The position numbers and the translations under genes were made by a program. Below, one piece after another: positions 47,690 to 55,880 of a stretch of 64,000 nt of DNA. Under the pieces are notes generated by a model, which worked only from the letters and a program-made list of their open reading frames with translations, ran no database searches and was not told the DNA's origin. How positions within the stretch are numbered: the stretch's first letter is position 1; each line of letters begins with the position of its first letter. The stretch comes from Hyphomonadaceae bacterium (GTDB lineage: Bacteria > Pseudomonadota > Alphaproteobacteria > Caulobacterales > Aquidulcibacteraceae). The DNA lies in assembly GCA_016791385.1 (NCBI GenBank), contig JAEUMR010000027.1:124001-188000 (forward strand), in the 5' to 3' direction.

Positions 47690-48019
47690 TTATGAGCGCC
47701 CCAAGTTTTCGAGCGTGGTGTTGAGATGGCGCCAGTAAGCGGCGAGCTCTTCGAGCCGCTGTGCGCCCTTCGTGGTCAGTTGGTAGTATTTGCGCGGCGG
47801 GCCCTGGCCGCTCTCCACCCACTGGTAGTCGACCAATTCCTCGCGCCGAAGCTTCGAGAGCAGGGGGTAAAGCGTACCTTCCTGCGTAGCGAAGGGCGTG
47901 TTCGCGAGGGCCGCCAGAATGTCGCCGACATAGACCGTCCGCCCCGACACCACGGCCAGGATGGCGAATTCCAAAAGGCCCTTGCGGAGACCAGAGAATT
48001 GTTCGTCTGCGGCTGGCAT
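47690..48019 (-). CDS. PadR-family transcriptional regulator
   Basis: The 109-residue protein has the PadR winged helix: RKGLLEFAILAVVSG, VYVGDILAAL, FATQEGTLYPLLSKLRREELVDYQWVES and PPRKYYQLTTKGAQRL. It is the two-helix-dimer short type. It is first in an operon with the PspC-domain gene, an arrangement found widely in bacteria. A 22-base inverted-repeat region overlaps its promoter and ribosome site, which points to autorepression. Confidence 0.93.
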   Translation of the reverse strand: MPAADEQFSGLRKGLLEFAILAVVSGRTVYVGDILAALANTPFATQEGTLYPLLSKLRREELVDYQWVESGQGPPRKYYQLTTKGAQRLEELAAYWRHLNTTLENLGRS

Positions 48020-48022
48020 AAG

Positions 48023-48066
48023 CTACCTTGTAAGAAAAAGGTAGTGTCATGCGAACAGGATGTCAA
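48023..48066 (-). promoter_or_regulatory. padR-pspC promoter with PadR operator candidate
   Basis: On the minus strand a perfect TTGACA (48066-48061) is followed after 17 bases by TACCTT (48043-48038). That -10 box is itself one arm of an inverted repeat: CTACCTT at 48023-48029 and AAGGTAG at 48038-48044 on the plus strand, spacer 8 bases. The second arm lies over the padR ribosome site, 4 bases before the ATG. A dimer bound here would block the promoter. Confidence 0.7.
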
Positions 48067-48100
48067 CTCAGCCAAGGGGTCTTTTGGAGGGAGGACTGCC

Positions 48101-49018
48101 TTAGAGTGCGTGGTCGGCGGGCAGCGGGGGCGCCTCGCGCAGCAACGTGATGGCGATACGCCGGTTGCCGGGCAGGGTTGGGTCGTCGGTGAACAACGGC
48201 TCGCTGTCGGCGCGGCCCGCGACCTCATAGATGCGCTCGCCGCCAATGCCCTGGGCGGCGAGGATGCGGCGCGCCTCGTTCGCGCGCGCGGCTGAAAGCT
48301 CGAAATTGGAGCCGTAGCGACCGCCCGGGGGCGATCCGTCGGTGTGGCCGGAGATGGTGAGCCGGTTGGGCAGCTGCGACAGCACGCCGGACATCGCCAC
48401 CAGCAGGCGCTGCGCACGATCGTTTAGCGTGGCTTGCCCAGGGTTGAACATCGATCGACCCTCTTGGTCGAGGATCTGGATGCGCAAGCCCTCGGGGGTC
48501 TGTTCCATAATCACGTTACGCGAGAGTTCGGCGATGTCCGGCATGTCCTGCATGGCCTGACGGATCGCGATCTCGGCGCGGGCGAACTCGGCGTTCTCGC
48601 GCAGCGTGCGAGCGCGGGCGAGACTGTCTTCATTCGGGGTGGACTCCGCCCCCGGGCCCTGTTGGCTCTGGGCCTGATTTTCGGAGGTCGCGTTCGAGGT
48701 GTATTGCGGCTCCGAAGAGGGCGCGACCGGCGCGGAATGGCCGTGACGGACCCCTTCCTCAGCGAAACTGGTGCCTTCCAGCAGGCCGCCGGCGCCGGAA
48801 GAGACCCGGCTGACGCTAGCCGGAGCGAAGAACTCGGCGATGCCGCGCCGTTGCTCGGGGCTGGTGGTGTTGATCAGCCACATCAGCAGGAAGAAGGCCA
48901 TCATCGCCGTCACGAAGTCGGCATAGGCCACCTTCCAGGCGCCGCCATGGTGCCCGCCGCCGCTGATCTTCTTGATCTTCTTGATGATGATGGGGCGTTG
49001 ATTGGTTGCGGCGGTCAT
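48101..49018 (-). CDS. motB: Flagellar motor stator protein MotB
   Basis: MotB anchors the stator to peptidoglycan and helps conduct protons. From ATG 49018 the product has 305 residues. The single membrane helix carries the proton-path aspartate Asp34 in VAYADFVTAMMAFFLLMW, and the C-terminal OmpA-like domain has ISGHTDGSPP and AARANEARRILAAQG. The open frame extends 85 codons further up without support. motA is not adjacent; the two genes are separate in Caulobacter as well. The linker is Gln/Ser/Glu-rich. Confidence 0.93.
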   Translation of the reverse strand: MTAATNQRPIIIKKIKKISGGGHHGGAWKVAYADFVTAMMAFFLLMWLINTTSPEQRRGIAEFFAPASVSRVSSGAGGLLEGTSFAEEGVRHGHSAPVAPSSEPQYTSNATSENQAQSQQGPGAESTPNEDSLARARTLRENAEFARAEIAIRQAMQDMPDIAELSRNVIMEQTPEGLRIQILDQEGRSMFNPGQATLNDRAQRLLVAMSGVLSQLPNRLTISGHTDGSPPGGRYGSNFELSAARANEARRILAAQGIGGERIYEVAGRADSEPLFTDDPTLPGNRRIAITLLREAPPLPADHAL

Positions 49019-49094
49019 TTTCGTTCGTACAAGCGCTGTGGGCCGCGACCTTGCACAAACGTCGTTAAGATCGTGTTGAATCCCAGGGAGATGC

Positions 49095-49598
49095 ATGCAC
49101 CGGATGGACCCCGCGCCTGAACTCGCTTTCCGCCGCGCGATGGGCGCCTTCGCTACTGGGGTCACGGTGGTGTCGGCGGCGCAGCCGGACGGGCGCCTGG
49201 TCGGCATGACCGTGAATTCGCTGACCTCGGTGTCGTTGCAGCCGCCGCTGGTGCTTTGGTGCCTGGGTGACAAGTCCGCGCGCTATGACGCCTTTGCGTC
49301 GGTGGAGCATTGGGGCGTGACCATGCTTGGCGCGGATGAGCAGAAATTCGCACAGCGCTACGCGCGCAGCGCCAGCCAAGACATCCCGCCTGCCGATGCA
49401 GAAGCGTTCGCCGCAGCTTATGTGCTGCGCGCGGGAGTGGCGCATTTGGCGTGCCGGACCCATGATAGGCGCGTTGCGGGCGATCATCTGATCATCATCG
49501 GCGAGGTTGTGGACTTCCGGGTCAAACCCGGCGCCGCGCTGACCTTCTTTCGCGGCCGCTATGGCCGCGCCGAGGACCCGGGCGAGGAGCAGAGCTGA
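49095..49598 (+). CDS. Flavin reductase family protein
   Basis: The 167-residue product has the split-barrel flavin reductase fold: FRRAMGAFATGVTVVSA, GMTVNSLTSVSLQPPLVLWCL, and GDHLIIIGEVVDF near the end. Such proteins supply reduced FMN or FAD to a partner monooxygenase or act alone. A GGGAG site is 5 bases before ATG 49095. The next gene, a 3-hydroxyisobutyrate-dehydrogenase-like oxidoreductase, begins 3 bases after the stop. The luciferase-like gene at 15160 would be a conceivable but distant partner. Confidence 0.9.
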   Translation: MHRMDPAPELAFRRAMGAFATGVTVVSAAQPDGRLVGMTVNSLTSVSLQPPLVLWCLGDKSARYDAFASVEHWGVTMLGADEQKFAQRYARSASQDIPPADAEAFAAAYVLRAGVAHLACRTHDRRVAGDHLIIIGEVVDFRVKPGAALTFFRGRYGRAEDPGEEQS

Positions 49599-49601
49599 AC
49601 C

Positions 49602-50468
49602 ATGGCGAAGACCACGTTCATAGGACTTGGCGTGATGGGCGGGCCGATGGCGGGCCATCTGGCGCGCGCTGGCCATGATGTCGCCGTCTACAATCGGAGC
49701 GAGGAAAAGGCGCGCGATTGGGCGCAGAAGAACCGTGGGCGCACCTATTCCTCGGTCGGCAATGCTGTCGACGGCGCCGATATCGTCTTCTCCTGCGTCG
49801 GCAACGATCGCGACTTGCGCGAGGTGTTCGAGGCCGCCGCGCCGCGCATGCGTAAGGGCGCGATCTTTGTCGATCACACCACCGCGTCGGCGGAGATCGC
49901 GCGCGAACTCGCCGCGAGCGCGGAGGAGCGTGGCCTTGGATTTCTCGACGCCCCGGTCTCAGGCGGCCAGGCAGGCGCAGAAGCGGGCAAGCTGAGCGTG
50001 ATGGCGGGCGGTGACGCGAGCACATTCGCGGAGGCCGAGCCGATCATGCGCGCCTACGCCGCCAACGTTACGCTGGTTGGCCCAGCGGGCTCGGGTCAAC
50101 TGGCGAAGATGGTGAATCAAATCTGTATCGCAGGCGTGGTGCAGGGGCTCGCTGAAGGCTTGCACTTCGCCAAGCGCGCCGACCTCGACATCGAGAAGGT
50201 CATCGCCGCGATTTCCAAGGGCGCGGCGCAGAGCTGGCAGATGGAAAATCGTTGGAAGACGATGGTTGAGGGCCGTTTCGACTTCGGCTTCGCCGTTGAC
50301 TGGATGCGCAAGGACCTGGGCCTTGTGCTTGAGGAAGCCGAACGCAACGGCGCCAAGCTCGAACTGGTCAAGTTGATCGACGATTACTACGCTGACGTAC
50401 AGGCCATGGGCGGCCGGCGCTGGGACACGTCCAGCTTGATCGCTCGGCTCGAGGCGCCCAAACGATAA
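49602..50468 (+). CDS. NAD(P)-dependent oxidoreductase, 3-hydroxyisobutyrate dehydrogenase family
   Basis: The 288-residue product is a beta-hydroxyacid dehydrogenase. The dinucleotide motif FIGLGVMGGPMAGHLARAGH is at residues 5-24, the substrate motif DAPVSGGQAGAEAGKLSVMAGG near 118, and the catalytic lysine in GSGQLAKMVNQ near 168. It could act on 3-hydroxyisobutyrate, tartronate semialdehyde or succinic semialdehyde; it cannot be pinned down. It forms a probable two-gene operon with the flavin reductase gene. Confidence 0.92.
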   Translation: MAKTTFIGLGVMGGPMAGHLARAGHDVAVYNRSEEKARDWAQKNRGRTYSSVGNAVDGADIVFSCVGNDRDLREVFEAAAPRMRKGAIFVDHTTASAEIARELAASAEERGLGFLDAPVSGGQAGAEAGKLSVMAGGDASTFAEAEPIMRAYAANVTLVGPAGSGQLAKMVNQICIAGVVQGLAEGLHFAKRADLDIEKVIAAISKGAAQSWQMENRWKTMVEGRFDFGFAVDWMRKDLGLVLEEAERNGAKLELVKLIDDYYADVQAMGGRRWDTSSLIARLEAPKR

Positions 50469-50548
50469 GCGGCGCCGCGGCCGCGGTTCAGGGACTTTTA
50501 AACGCCGTGCGCTAGGGTTCGCCATTCCCGTGGGGGGCCGCGCAAGCG

Positions 50549-51397
50549 ATGAACGTTAAGAACTGGACCGTTTGTCTGATCGAGCCGAACAGGTACGAGG
50601 GGCAGATCATCGTGGATCTGCTCCGCAATGCCGGCGTCGATAAGGTCAAATCCTTCACTAGCTGCGAAGCTGCGTTGGACGCGCTCGAACTCTATCCTGC
50701 CAACATCATCGTCATCTCGTATGAGTTGGCCGCCGGGAACGCCGCGCTCTGGACTCGCGCATTCCGCCGCAACACGAAGCTGTGCAACCGCAAGGCGGCC
50801 GTGTTTGTCACCTCCTCGGCATTCTCGCGCATGATGGCTGAGGAATGCCGCCATGCCGGCGCAAACGCTCTGATCGGCAAGCCGATCTCCGGCAAGGTGC
50901 TGTTGGCGACGATCAACAAAGTGCTGGAACACCCGCGTCCGTTCATCGAGGCGCCGAACTATGTCGGACCCTGCCGTCGCGCGGGCATCGTGACAGCAGG
51001 CGCGCCGAAGCAGCGCCGCAAGGCGGACCAGGCGCAAGAGGCCGCCTCCCGCGCCGAAGAGGGCCTCCCGCACTTGTTGGCGGCGCTCGCTGACGCAGCG
51101 TCCAAGGCTGGAGCGGACCTCAAGCAGGTTCCAGCCTGCGAAACGGCGCTCAAAGCCGTGCAGGACCATGCAGCGAAAGCTGGCGACGGTCCCTTGATGC
51201 GCGCGGGCGCGGCGTTTGCGTTGCAACTGCAAGCCGCGAGCGCGATGAAGGCGGAACTGGCGCGTCCAGCGATCGACTCTTGCGTCAAAGGCATCGCCGC
51301 AATTGCTGCGATGCCGGTCGCTGAAGCGGCGCAGCGCGAGAGGCTGGCGGAAGAGGTGCGCCAAGCGGTGGCGAAAGTCGCTCATCGCGCGGCCTGA
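50549..51397 (+). CDS. Degenerate response-regulator receiver protein with helical C-terminal region
   Basis: The 282-residue protein starts with a receiver-like domain (5-127). Key positions are changed: the phospho-acceptor aspartate is Ser57 (NIIVISYEL), and of the acidic pair only Glu12 remains (CLIEPN). Thr88 and Lys111 (IGKPIS) are kept. A short FIEAPNYVGPCRR motif like that trailing some alphaproteobacterial receivers follows. The rest (150-282) is Ala-rich and helical with no known domain. It may act as a phosphorylation-independent adaptor. It overlaps the MFS gene tail by 16 bases. Confidence 0.8.
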   Translation: MNVKNWTVCLIEPNRYEGQIIVDLLRNAGVDKVKSFTSCEAALDALELYPANIIVISYELAAGNAALWTRAFRRNTKLCNRKAAVFVTSSAFSRMMAEECRHAGANALIGKPISGKVLLATINKVLEHPRPFIEAPNYVGPCRRAGIVTAGAPKQRRKADQAQEAASRAEEGLPHLLAALADAASKAGADLKQVPACETALKAVQDHAAKAGDGPLMRAGAAFALQLQAASAMKAELARPAIDSCVKGIAAIAAMPVAEAAQRERLAEEVRQAVAKVAHRAA

Positions 51398-52782
51398 GCC
51401 CTCCGCGGCGTCGCGATAAACAAAGCAAGCAACGCAAGGCAGAAGGCGGCGGCGAACGTGATTTGCGTCGCCGTGACAACCGATCCCGCGTTGGCGCCGA
51501 TGGCGCCGGCTGCTCCGACGGCGAGCGAGAAGGCCGCACCCATGGCCGAGGCGCCGGTGAGCAGGCCGAGATTACGCGAGAGGCTGAGCAGCGCCGAGAT
51601 GACGCCGCGTTGATCGGGTTGAGCGCACGCCATGACCGCCGTGTTGTTCGCGGCTTGAAATAGGGCGTAGCTCGCGGTCAGCACACCGATTGATGGGAGA
51701 TAACCCAGCACGCCAAAAGGCGCCGTCAACGCCAGCAGGGCGCACCCTGCGGTGATCCCGGCAAGCCCAGCCCGCATTGCACGCTGCGATCCGATGCGGT
51801 CGACTAGGCGTCCCGCTGGCGCAGCAACGAGGGCCGCGATCACAGGGCCGACAGACATGGCAAGGCCGGCGGCGGCCGCGCCTAAGCCAAGCCCCTGCAC
51901 CAGATAGAACGGCCCGACCACAAGCGTCGTCATCAAGATTGCGGCGACGACTGCGCTGGCGCAGATGCCAGCGACCAGCCGTCCGTCGCGCATGATCTGC
52001 AAGGAAATCAAGGGTGCGGGAGCATGGGTCTCGATGAAAGTGAAGAGACCAAATCCTGCCGCGGCGGCGATCAGCAGGCAGATGTTCGTCGCCAGATCGC
52101 CGTGGATCGCACTCATGGCGAAGGCGTAGGCGCCAAGGGCGGCTGCCAGCACCATAGCGCCTGCCAGGTCGAAGCGAGGTGGCCCGCCGCGCGTGCGGCC
52201 ATCCGAGGCCAAAGAGACGTTCGTCAGTGCGAGTGCGGCAGCGCCCAGCGGGGCGCCCACTAAGAACAGGGCGCGCCAGCCAAATAGATCGAGGAGGACG
52301 CCGCCAAGCGAGGGGCCGAGCGCGGTGCCTGCCGCCGACATTGCCCCCATCAGGCCCATGGCGCTGCCCATCCTTTCGCGCGGCACGGCCTCGCCAACGA
52401 GCGCCACCGCGAGCGTCATCATGATTGCAGCGCCCGCGCCCTGCAGCGCGCGCGCCGCAATCAGAACAGCCAGATTGGGCGCCAGTGCCGCGATGAGCGA
52501 GGCGGTCGTGAACAGGCAAAGCCCTGCGATTAGAAGTCGCTTGCGGCCGACGATGTCGCCGAGCCGCCCTGCGCTCACGACAAGTGTCGTGCTTGCGAGC
52601 AAGTAGGCCAGCACAATCCACTGCACCTCTTGAAAGGACGCATCGAAGACGCTTGTCAGCGCCGGCAGCGCCACGTTGGCGATGCTGGTCGTCAACGAAG
52701 AGAGCGCCATCGATAAGGACAGCGCTGCGAGCGCCGGTTTGGGCGCCGCCGCTTCGGCGGGCGGACTGGCTGTTTCGACCAT
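51382..52782 (-). CDS. MFS drug-exporter-like transporter (DHA2 type, about 14 helices)
   Basis: The product has 466 residues from ATG 52782 and about fourteen hydrophobic helices. SMALSSLTTSIANVALPAL, WIVLAYLLASTTLVVSAGRLGDIVGRKR (motif A) and LQGAGAAIMMT, with later PLAGG-like loops, fit the EmrB/QacA proton antiporters. Two upstream starts (TTG 52830, ATG 52806) exist, but 52782 follows GGAGG and leaves a 27-base leader from the MerR-type promoter. It probably exports a toxic organic compound sensed by the divergent MerR regulator. Confidence 0.9.
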   Translation of the reverse strand: MVETASPPAEAAAPKPALAALSLSMALSSLTTSIANVALPALTSVFDASFQEVQWIVLAYLLASTTLVVSAGRLGDIVGRKRLLIAGLCLFTTASLIAALAPNLAVLIAARALQGAGAAIMMTLAVALVGEAVPRERMGSAMGLMGAMSAAGTALGPSLGGVLLDLFGWRALFLVGAPLGAAALALTNVSLASDGRTRGGPPRFDLAGAMVLAAALGAYAFAMSAIHGDLATNICLLIAAAAGFGLFTFIETHAPAPLISLQIMRDGRLVAGICASAVVAAILMTTLVVGPFYLVQGLGLGAAAAGLAMSVGPVIAALVAAPAGRLVDRIGSQRAMRAGLAGITAGCALLALTAPFGVLGYLPSIGVLTASYALFQAANNTAVMACAQPDQRGVISALLSLSRNLGLLTGASAMGAAFSLAVGAAGAIGANAGSVVTATQITFAAAFCLALLALFIATPRRAQAAR

Positions 52783-52815
52783 GACTTGGGCTTGCCTCCG
52801 GTTCATCTTGGCTGC

Positions 52816-52846
52816 ATCCTGCAAGTTCAAGTCGACTTGAGGTCAA
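52816..52846 (-). promoter_or_regulatory. MerR-type promoter of the MFS exporter with palindromic operator
   Basis: On the minus strand TTGACC (52846-52841) and CAGGAT (52821-52816) are 19 bases apart, the long spacing typical of MerR-activated promoters. The spacer holds a perfect 14-base palindrome, TCAAGTCGACTTGA (52827-52840), which resembles the SoxR box. A further TCAAG copy at 52843-52847 overlaps the -35 box and approaches the regulator start at 52851. Confidence 0.7.
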
Positions 52847-52850
52847 GGGC

Positions 52851-53306
52851 GTGCGTGATCTGGATATTTCCGAGGTGGCCGCGCGCACAGGCGTCGCAGC
52901 CTCGACGCTGCGTTTCTACGAAGAGAAGGGGCTCATTGCCTCTATCGGGCGCCGCGGCCTGAAGCGGCTGTTCGATCCCTCGGTGCTGGAACGGCTGGCG
53001 CTGGTTTCGCTGGGGCGCGCCGCCGGCTTCTCACTCGAAGAGATCGCGCAAATGTTCGCCGCCGATGGCCGCGCCAAAATCGATCGCGATCTGCTCGCAG
53101 TGAAGGCGGACGAGTTAGAGCAGACCATTCGGCGTCTCATCGCCTTGCGCCAGGGTCTCCGCCACGCAGCAATCTGCCCGGCGCGAAGCCATATGGAGTG
53201 TCCCAGTTTCCGGCGCCTCTTGCGCGCGGCGGCGGACGGGGCATTGCCGCCGGCGGCGAACGGCGTCGCGAAGAAGAAAGCGAAAAAGCGGCCTAAGCGC
53301 GCTTAG
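52851..53306 (+). CDS. MerR-family transcriptional regulator
   Basis: The 151-residue protein has the MerR winged helix (ISEVAARTGVAASTLRFYEEKGLI) and second motif LFDPSVLERLALVSLGRAAGFSLEEIAQMF. A dimerisation helix follows, then AAICPARSHMECPSF with two cysteines 8 apart. That is not the SoxR iron-sulfur pattern but is common in relatives of unknown ligand. The tail is lysine-rich (KKKAKKRPKR). GTG 52851 starts the protein. It probably controls the divergent exporter through the palindrome between them. Its stop overlaps the hemB stop by 4 bases. Confidence 0.92.
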   Translation: MRDLDISEVAARTGVAASTLRFYEEKGLIASIGRRGLKRLFDPSVLERLALVSLGRAAGFSLEEIAQMFAADGRAKIDRDLLAVKADELEQTIRRLIALRQGLRHAAICPARSHMECPSFRRLLRAAADGALPPAANGVAKKKAKKRPKRA

Positions 53307-54316
53307 CCGTTCAAGAGTTCAACTGCGCGCGGGGCGAAGTAGGTGACGACGCCATCGGCGCCGGCGCGTTTGAACGCGGTGAGCGACTCGATAATCGCGC
53401 GCTTGTCGTCGATCCAGCCATTGGCGGCGGCGGCCATGATCATCGCGTATTCGCCGGACACCTGGAACGCGTAGGTCGGCATCGCGAATGCGTCTTTCAC
53501 ACGCTGGACGATGTCGAGGTAGGGGAGCCCAGGCTTGACCAGCAACATGTCGGCGCCTTCGGCGACGTCCATCGCCACTTCACGCAACGCCTCGTCAGTG
53601 TTGCCGAAATCCATTTGGTAGGTGCGCTTGTCGCCTGGATTCTTGATCGAACCCGAGCCCAGCTTTCCTGAGCCAATCGCTTCGCGGTAGGGGCCGTAGA
53701 ACGCGGAGGCGTACTTGGCGGCGTAGGACATGATCAGCGTTTCCTCGCACCCGTTCGCATCGAGTGCGGCGCGGATCGCGCCGACGCGGCCATCCATCAT
53801 GTCGGACGGCGCGACGATGTCGGCGCCAGCCTTGACCTGGATCAAGGCCTGCTCGGTGAGCACCTTTACGGTTTCATCGTTGACGATGCGCCCGTCGCGC
53901 AGGAGGCCGTCGTGACCGTGATCGGTGAAGGGATCCAGCGCGACATCGACCATGATGCCCACTTCGGGCGCGGCATCCTTCATGGCGCGCACGGCCTCGC
54001 ACACGAGCCCCTTCTCGTTGAGCGCTTCCCGGCCTGTTGCGTCCTTCTTGGCTGCATCGATATGCGGGAACACAGCGATCGCGGGTATGCCCAATTCGCG
54101 CGCACGCTTGGCCGCCTTGGCCGCCGCCGCGACCGACAGCCGGGCGACCCCTGGCATGGCCGCGACCGGGATTTCAGCCTCTTTGCCGTCGTGGACCACC
54201 ATCGACCAGATCAGGTCGTCGGCGCTGAGGCTGTGTTCGCGGGTGAGGCGTCGTACCCAATCGGCTTGACGCAGACGGCGCGGACGGGTGGTGGGGTAAC
54301 GGCCAGAGAAGTTCAT
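53303..54316 (-). CDS. hemB: Delta-aminolevulinic acid dehydratase (porphobilinogen synthase)
   Basis: HemB condenses two 5-aminolevulinate molecules to porphobilinogen. The 337-residue barrel has the Schiff-base lysine pair in IMSYAAKYASAFYGPYREA and MLLVKPGLPYLD. In place of the zinc cysteines it has VDVALDPFTDHGHDGL, the aspartate-rich magnesium type. ATG 54316 starts the common N-terminus; ATG 54331 is five codons upstream. It is divergent from hemA, the preceding step of the pathway. Confidence 0.96.
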   Translation of the reverse strand: MNFSGRYPTTRPRRLRQADWVRRLTREHSLSADDLIWSMVVHDGKEAEIPVAAMPGVARLSVAAAAKAAKRARELGIPAIAVFPHIDAAKKDATGREALNEKGLVCEAVRAMKDAAPEVGIMVDVALDPFTDHGHDGLLRDGRIVNDETVKVLTEQALIQVKAGADIVAPSDMMDGRVGAIRAALDANGCEETLIMSYAAKYASAFYGPYREAIGSGKLGSGSIKNPGDKRTYQMDFGNTDEALREVAMDVAEGADMLLVKPGLPYLDIVQRVKDAFAMPTYAFQVSGEYAMIMAAAANGWIDDKRAIIESLTAFKRAGADGVVTYFAPRAVELLNG

Positions 54317-54432
54317 GCGACTCGTTCGCAACTAGACGCACTGCTGTGCGCGGACGCGTCTCAGTTAACCTCTACGCGGCAAATATCCTATAAGCACAGA
54401 GACGCTGCGGCGTCGCAGATCGGGGCCCGAAC

Positions 54433-55656
54433 GTGAGACAAGAGGACGAAAAAGTCTTCGAGCAGGCAGTCGCTTCCATTCGCGACGAGGGCCGGTATCG
54501 AGTTTTTGCTGACATCATGCGCGAGCGCGGCCGGTTTCCGCACGCCACTTTGCGCCTGGACGACGGCACACAGCGCGACATCGTCGTCTGGTGCTCGAAC
54601 GACTATCTCGGCCAGGGCCAGAGCCCCGAGGTGATCGACGCGGCGCACGCAGCCCTCGACAAGGTGGGCGCCGGCGCGGGCGGCACACGCAATATCTCGG
54701 GCACGACCAGCTACCACGTCGACCTTGAACGCGAGCTTGCCAAGCTGCACGGTAAGGAATCGGCGCTGCTCTTCACCTCCGGTTACGTCTCGAACGACGC
54801 GACGCTGTCGACGCTCGCGAAGCTGTTCCCGGACTTGTGGATTTTCTCCGACGAGCAAAACCACGCCTCGATGATCGAAGGCATTCGCCGCGCCAAGTGC
54901 GAACGCCGCATCTTCCGCCACAACGATATCCAGCATCTCGAAGCGCTGCTGAATGAGGCGCCGGCAGGCGTGCCGAAGTTGATCGCGTTCGAGAGCGTCT
55001 ATTCGATGGATGGCGACACCGCGCCGATCGAACAGATTTGCGACGTCGCCGAAGCTTACGGCGCCATGACCTATCTGGATGAGGTGCACGGCGTTGGCCT
55101 TTACGGCCCCACCGGCGCTGGCGTCGCTGAGCGTGATGGCGTGATGCACCGCGTCGACTTCATCGAAGGCACGCTTGCCAAGGCGTTCGGGACCATGGGC
55201 GGTTACGTGACTGGCCCTGCCTCTGCCATCGACGCGATTCGGTCGAGCGCATCCGGCTTCATTTTCACCACCTCGCTGGCGCCCTCGATCGCCGCCGCCG
55301 CACTGGAAAGCGTGCGGATTGTGCGCGAATGCCCGCATTTGCGCGATCGGCTGCAGGAGCGCGCTGAGCGCCTGAAGGCGCTGCTGCGCGAAGCCGGCAT
55401 TCCGGTCATGTCGGAAAGCACCACTCACATCGTGCCGGTGCTGGTGGGCGATGCAGCGCGCTGCAAGAAAATCTCCGACATCCTGCTCTACGAGCACGGC
55501 ATCTATGTGCAGCCGATCAATTATCCGACCGTGCCACGCGGCACGGAACGCCTGCGTATCACGCCGAGCCCCTTCCATGACGATGCGCTGATGGATCAGC
55601 TGATCGAGTCGCTGAAGACGGTCTGGGCGAAGTGCCCGGTGCACGTTACGGCGTGA
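54433..55656 (+). CDS. hemA: 5-aminolevulinate synthase
   Basis: This PLP enzyme condenses glycine and succinyl-CoA, the C4 route of alphaproteobacteria. The 407-residue product has [34 protein letters not shown] and the Schiff-base Lys250 in [14 protein letters not shown]. It starts at GTG 54433. A TATAAG box lies at 54389-54394 upstream and a GTTAAC at 54364-54369, without a clear -35. A small conserved gene overlaps its stop as GTGA. Confidence 0.97.
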   Translation: MRQEDEKVFEQAVASIRDEGRYRVFADIMRERGRFPHATLRLDDGTQRDIVVWCSNDYLGQGQSPEVIDAAHAALDKVGAGAGGTRNISGTTSYHVDLERELAKLHGKESALLFTSGYVSNDATLSTLAKLFPDLWIFSDEQNHASMIEGIRRAKCERRIFRHNDIQHLEALLNEAPAGVPKLIAFESVYSMDGDTAPIEQICDVAEAYGAMTYLDEVHGVGLYGPTGAGVAERDGVMHRVDFIEGTLAKAFGTMGGYVTGPASAIDAIRSSASGFIFTTSLAPSIAAAALESVRIVRECPHLRDRLQERAERLKALLREAGIPVMSESTTHIVPVLVGDAARCKKISDILLYEHGIYVQPINYPTVPRGTERLRITPSPFHDDALMDQLIESLKTVWAKCPVHVTA

Positions 55657-55880
55657 GCGGCGAACGCGAGATCTTCTTCGAGATCACGCGTATCGGCGAC
55701 CTGCAGCGCGTCGCCGCCGTCGACGCCAAGACAAGCATAGAGGTTGTGGTGCAGGCGCCGGCCTCGGCCAGCCTTGCTGATGTGCGTGCGCTCGCGTTGC
55801 GTAAGCTGCAGCGCGCCTTGGAGCGGGCGGACGGCGAGGACGGCAACAGCCCGCCGCATCGTCCGGGCAAGCTCGTCTAA
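55653..55880 (+). CDS. Small hemA-linked protein (resembles DUF6898)
   Basis: The 75-residue protein starts at GTG 55653, overlapping the hemA stop, so it is co-translated with 5-aminolevulinate synthase. It begins [23 protein letters not shown] and has EVVVQAP and [12 protein letters not shown], a small beta-strand plus helix layout I associate with the alphaproteobacterial DUF6898 group. No function is known. Placement suggests a role tied to haem supply, but that is inference. Its stop overlaps the mucR stop by 4 bases. Confidence 0.75.
   Translation: MSGEREIFFEITRIGDLQRVAAVDAKTSIEVVVQAPASASLADVRALALRKLQRALERADGEDGNSPPHRPGKLV

Noticed and set aside
48101-49018. motB without an adjacent motA as a sign of gene loss
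   Set aside because: motA and motB are at separate loci in Caulobacter, so the separation is not unusual for this group.
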